A stretch of 5,114 nucleotides of DNA, taken from assembly GCA_964525485.1 (NCBI GenBank), contig CAZGHH010000046.1, positions 1 to 5,114 of the forward strand, given 5' to 3'. Both the position numbers and the translations under genes were made by a program. This DNA comes from DAONBD01 sp964525485. Its GTDB lineage: Bacteria > Patescibacteriota > Gracilibacteria > UBA1369 > LOWO2-01-FULL-3. Positions 5,072 through 5,114 of this stretch are shown here, piece after piece. Under the pieces are notes generated by a model. It saw nothing but the letters and a program-made list of their open reading frames with translations, ran no database searches and was not told where the DNA came from. Position 1 is the stretch's first letter, and the number at the start of each line of letters is the position of its first letter.

Positions 5072-5114
5072 CTACAGTTCATCAAAATTCCCCTCTTTCA
5101 AATCAGTTACAGCC
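5072..5114 (-). CDS. Possible C-terminal end of a gene running in from the right
   Basis: The minus strand reads AVTDLKEGNFDEL and then TAG, stopping 2 bases from the tRNA CCA end. The acidic, protein-like composition fits a C-terminus, but 13 open codons are not significant alone, and plus-strand frames are also open here. The product is unknown. Confidence 0.3.
   Translation of the reverse strand, partial: AVTDLKEGNFDEL

Overview
The window looks like a piece of an AT-rich bacterial chromosome. It carries five complete protein genes, one protein gene cut by the left edge, one tRNA gene, and possibly the last codons of another gene at the right edge. I infer a Patescibacteria (CPR) lineage, perhaps Peregrinibacteria-like. 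The reasons are the style of the exported beta-rich protein, the disulfide-rich small lipoprotein and the Pro/Gln-rich protein with a charged helical tail. This is pattern recollection, not a search result. The standard meaning of TGA as stop fits best: the antitoxin gene ends in TGA inside an 11-bp overlap with its toxin, which argues against the Gracilibacteria/Absconditabacteria code.

Left third (1-1694): the C-terminal 329 codons of a secreted beta-rich protein (+) converge on a lipoprotein gene (-). A hairpin at the junction spans both stop codons. The lipoprotein has four D-x3-C-x11-C repeats. A 96-bp divergent region with overlapping candidate promoters separates it from mtaB (+). MtaB is a radical-SAM methylthiotransferase that acts on t6A37 in tRNA.

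Middle (3036-3938): mtaB converges on a two-gene toxin-antitoxin operon (-), a Phd/YefM-type antitoxin followed by a PIN-domain (VapC-type) ribonuclease. The operon promoter has a perfect TTGACA -35 box and an extended -10. A palindrome sits between the boxes, and the predicted transcription start falls on the A of the antitoxin ATG, so the mRNA should be leaderless. A good intrinsic terminator for the next gene upstream lies just behind this promoter.

Right third (3939-5114): a cytoplasmic Pro/Gln/Gly-rich protein (-) contains three almost identical 48-bp in-frame repeats, followed by a charged helical C-terminal domain, and has a good sigma70-like promoter. Divergent from it is tRNA-Val(GAC) with an encoded CCA. 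The 5' end of the tRNA (GGACGATTAGC plus two upstream bases) is repeated 74 bp upstream inside a stem-loop, and GGACGA/TCGTCC blocks alternate in orientation, so the predicted tRNA leader can pair in competing ways.

The genes do not form one pathway. MtaB and the PIN toxin both concern RNA (one modifies tRNA, the other probably cleaves RNA), but nothing in the sequence links them. Starts of the five complete genes lack a clear Shine-Dalgarno sequence.
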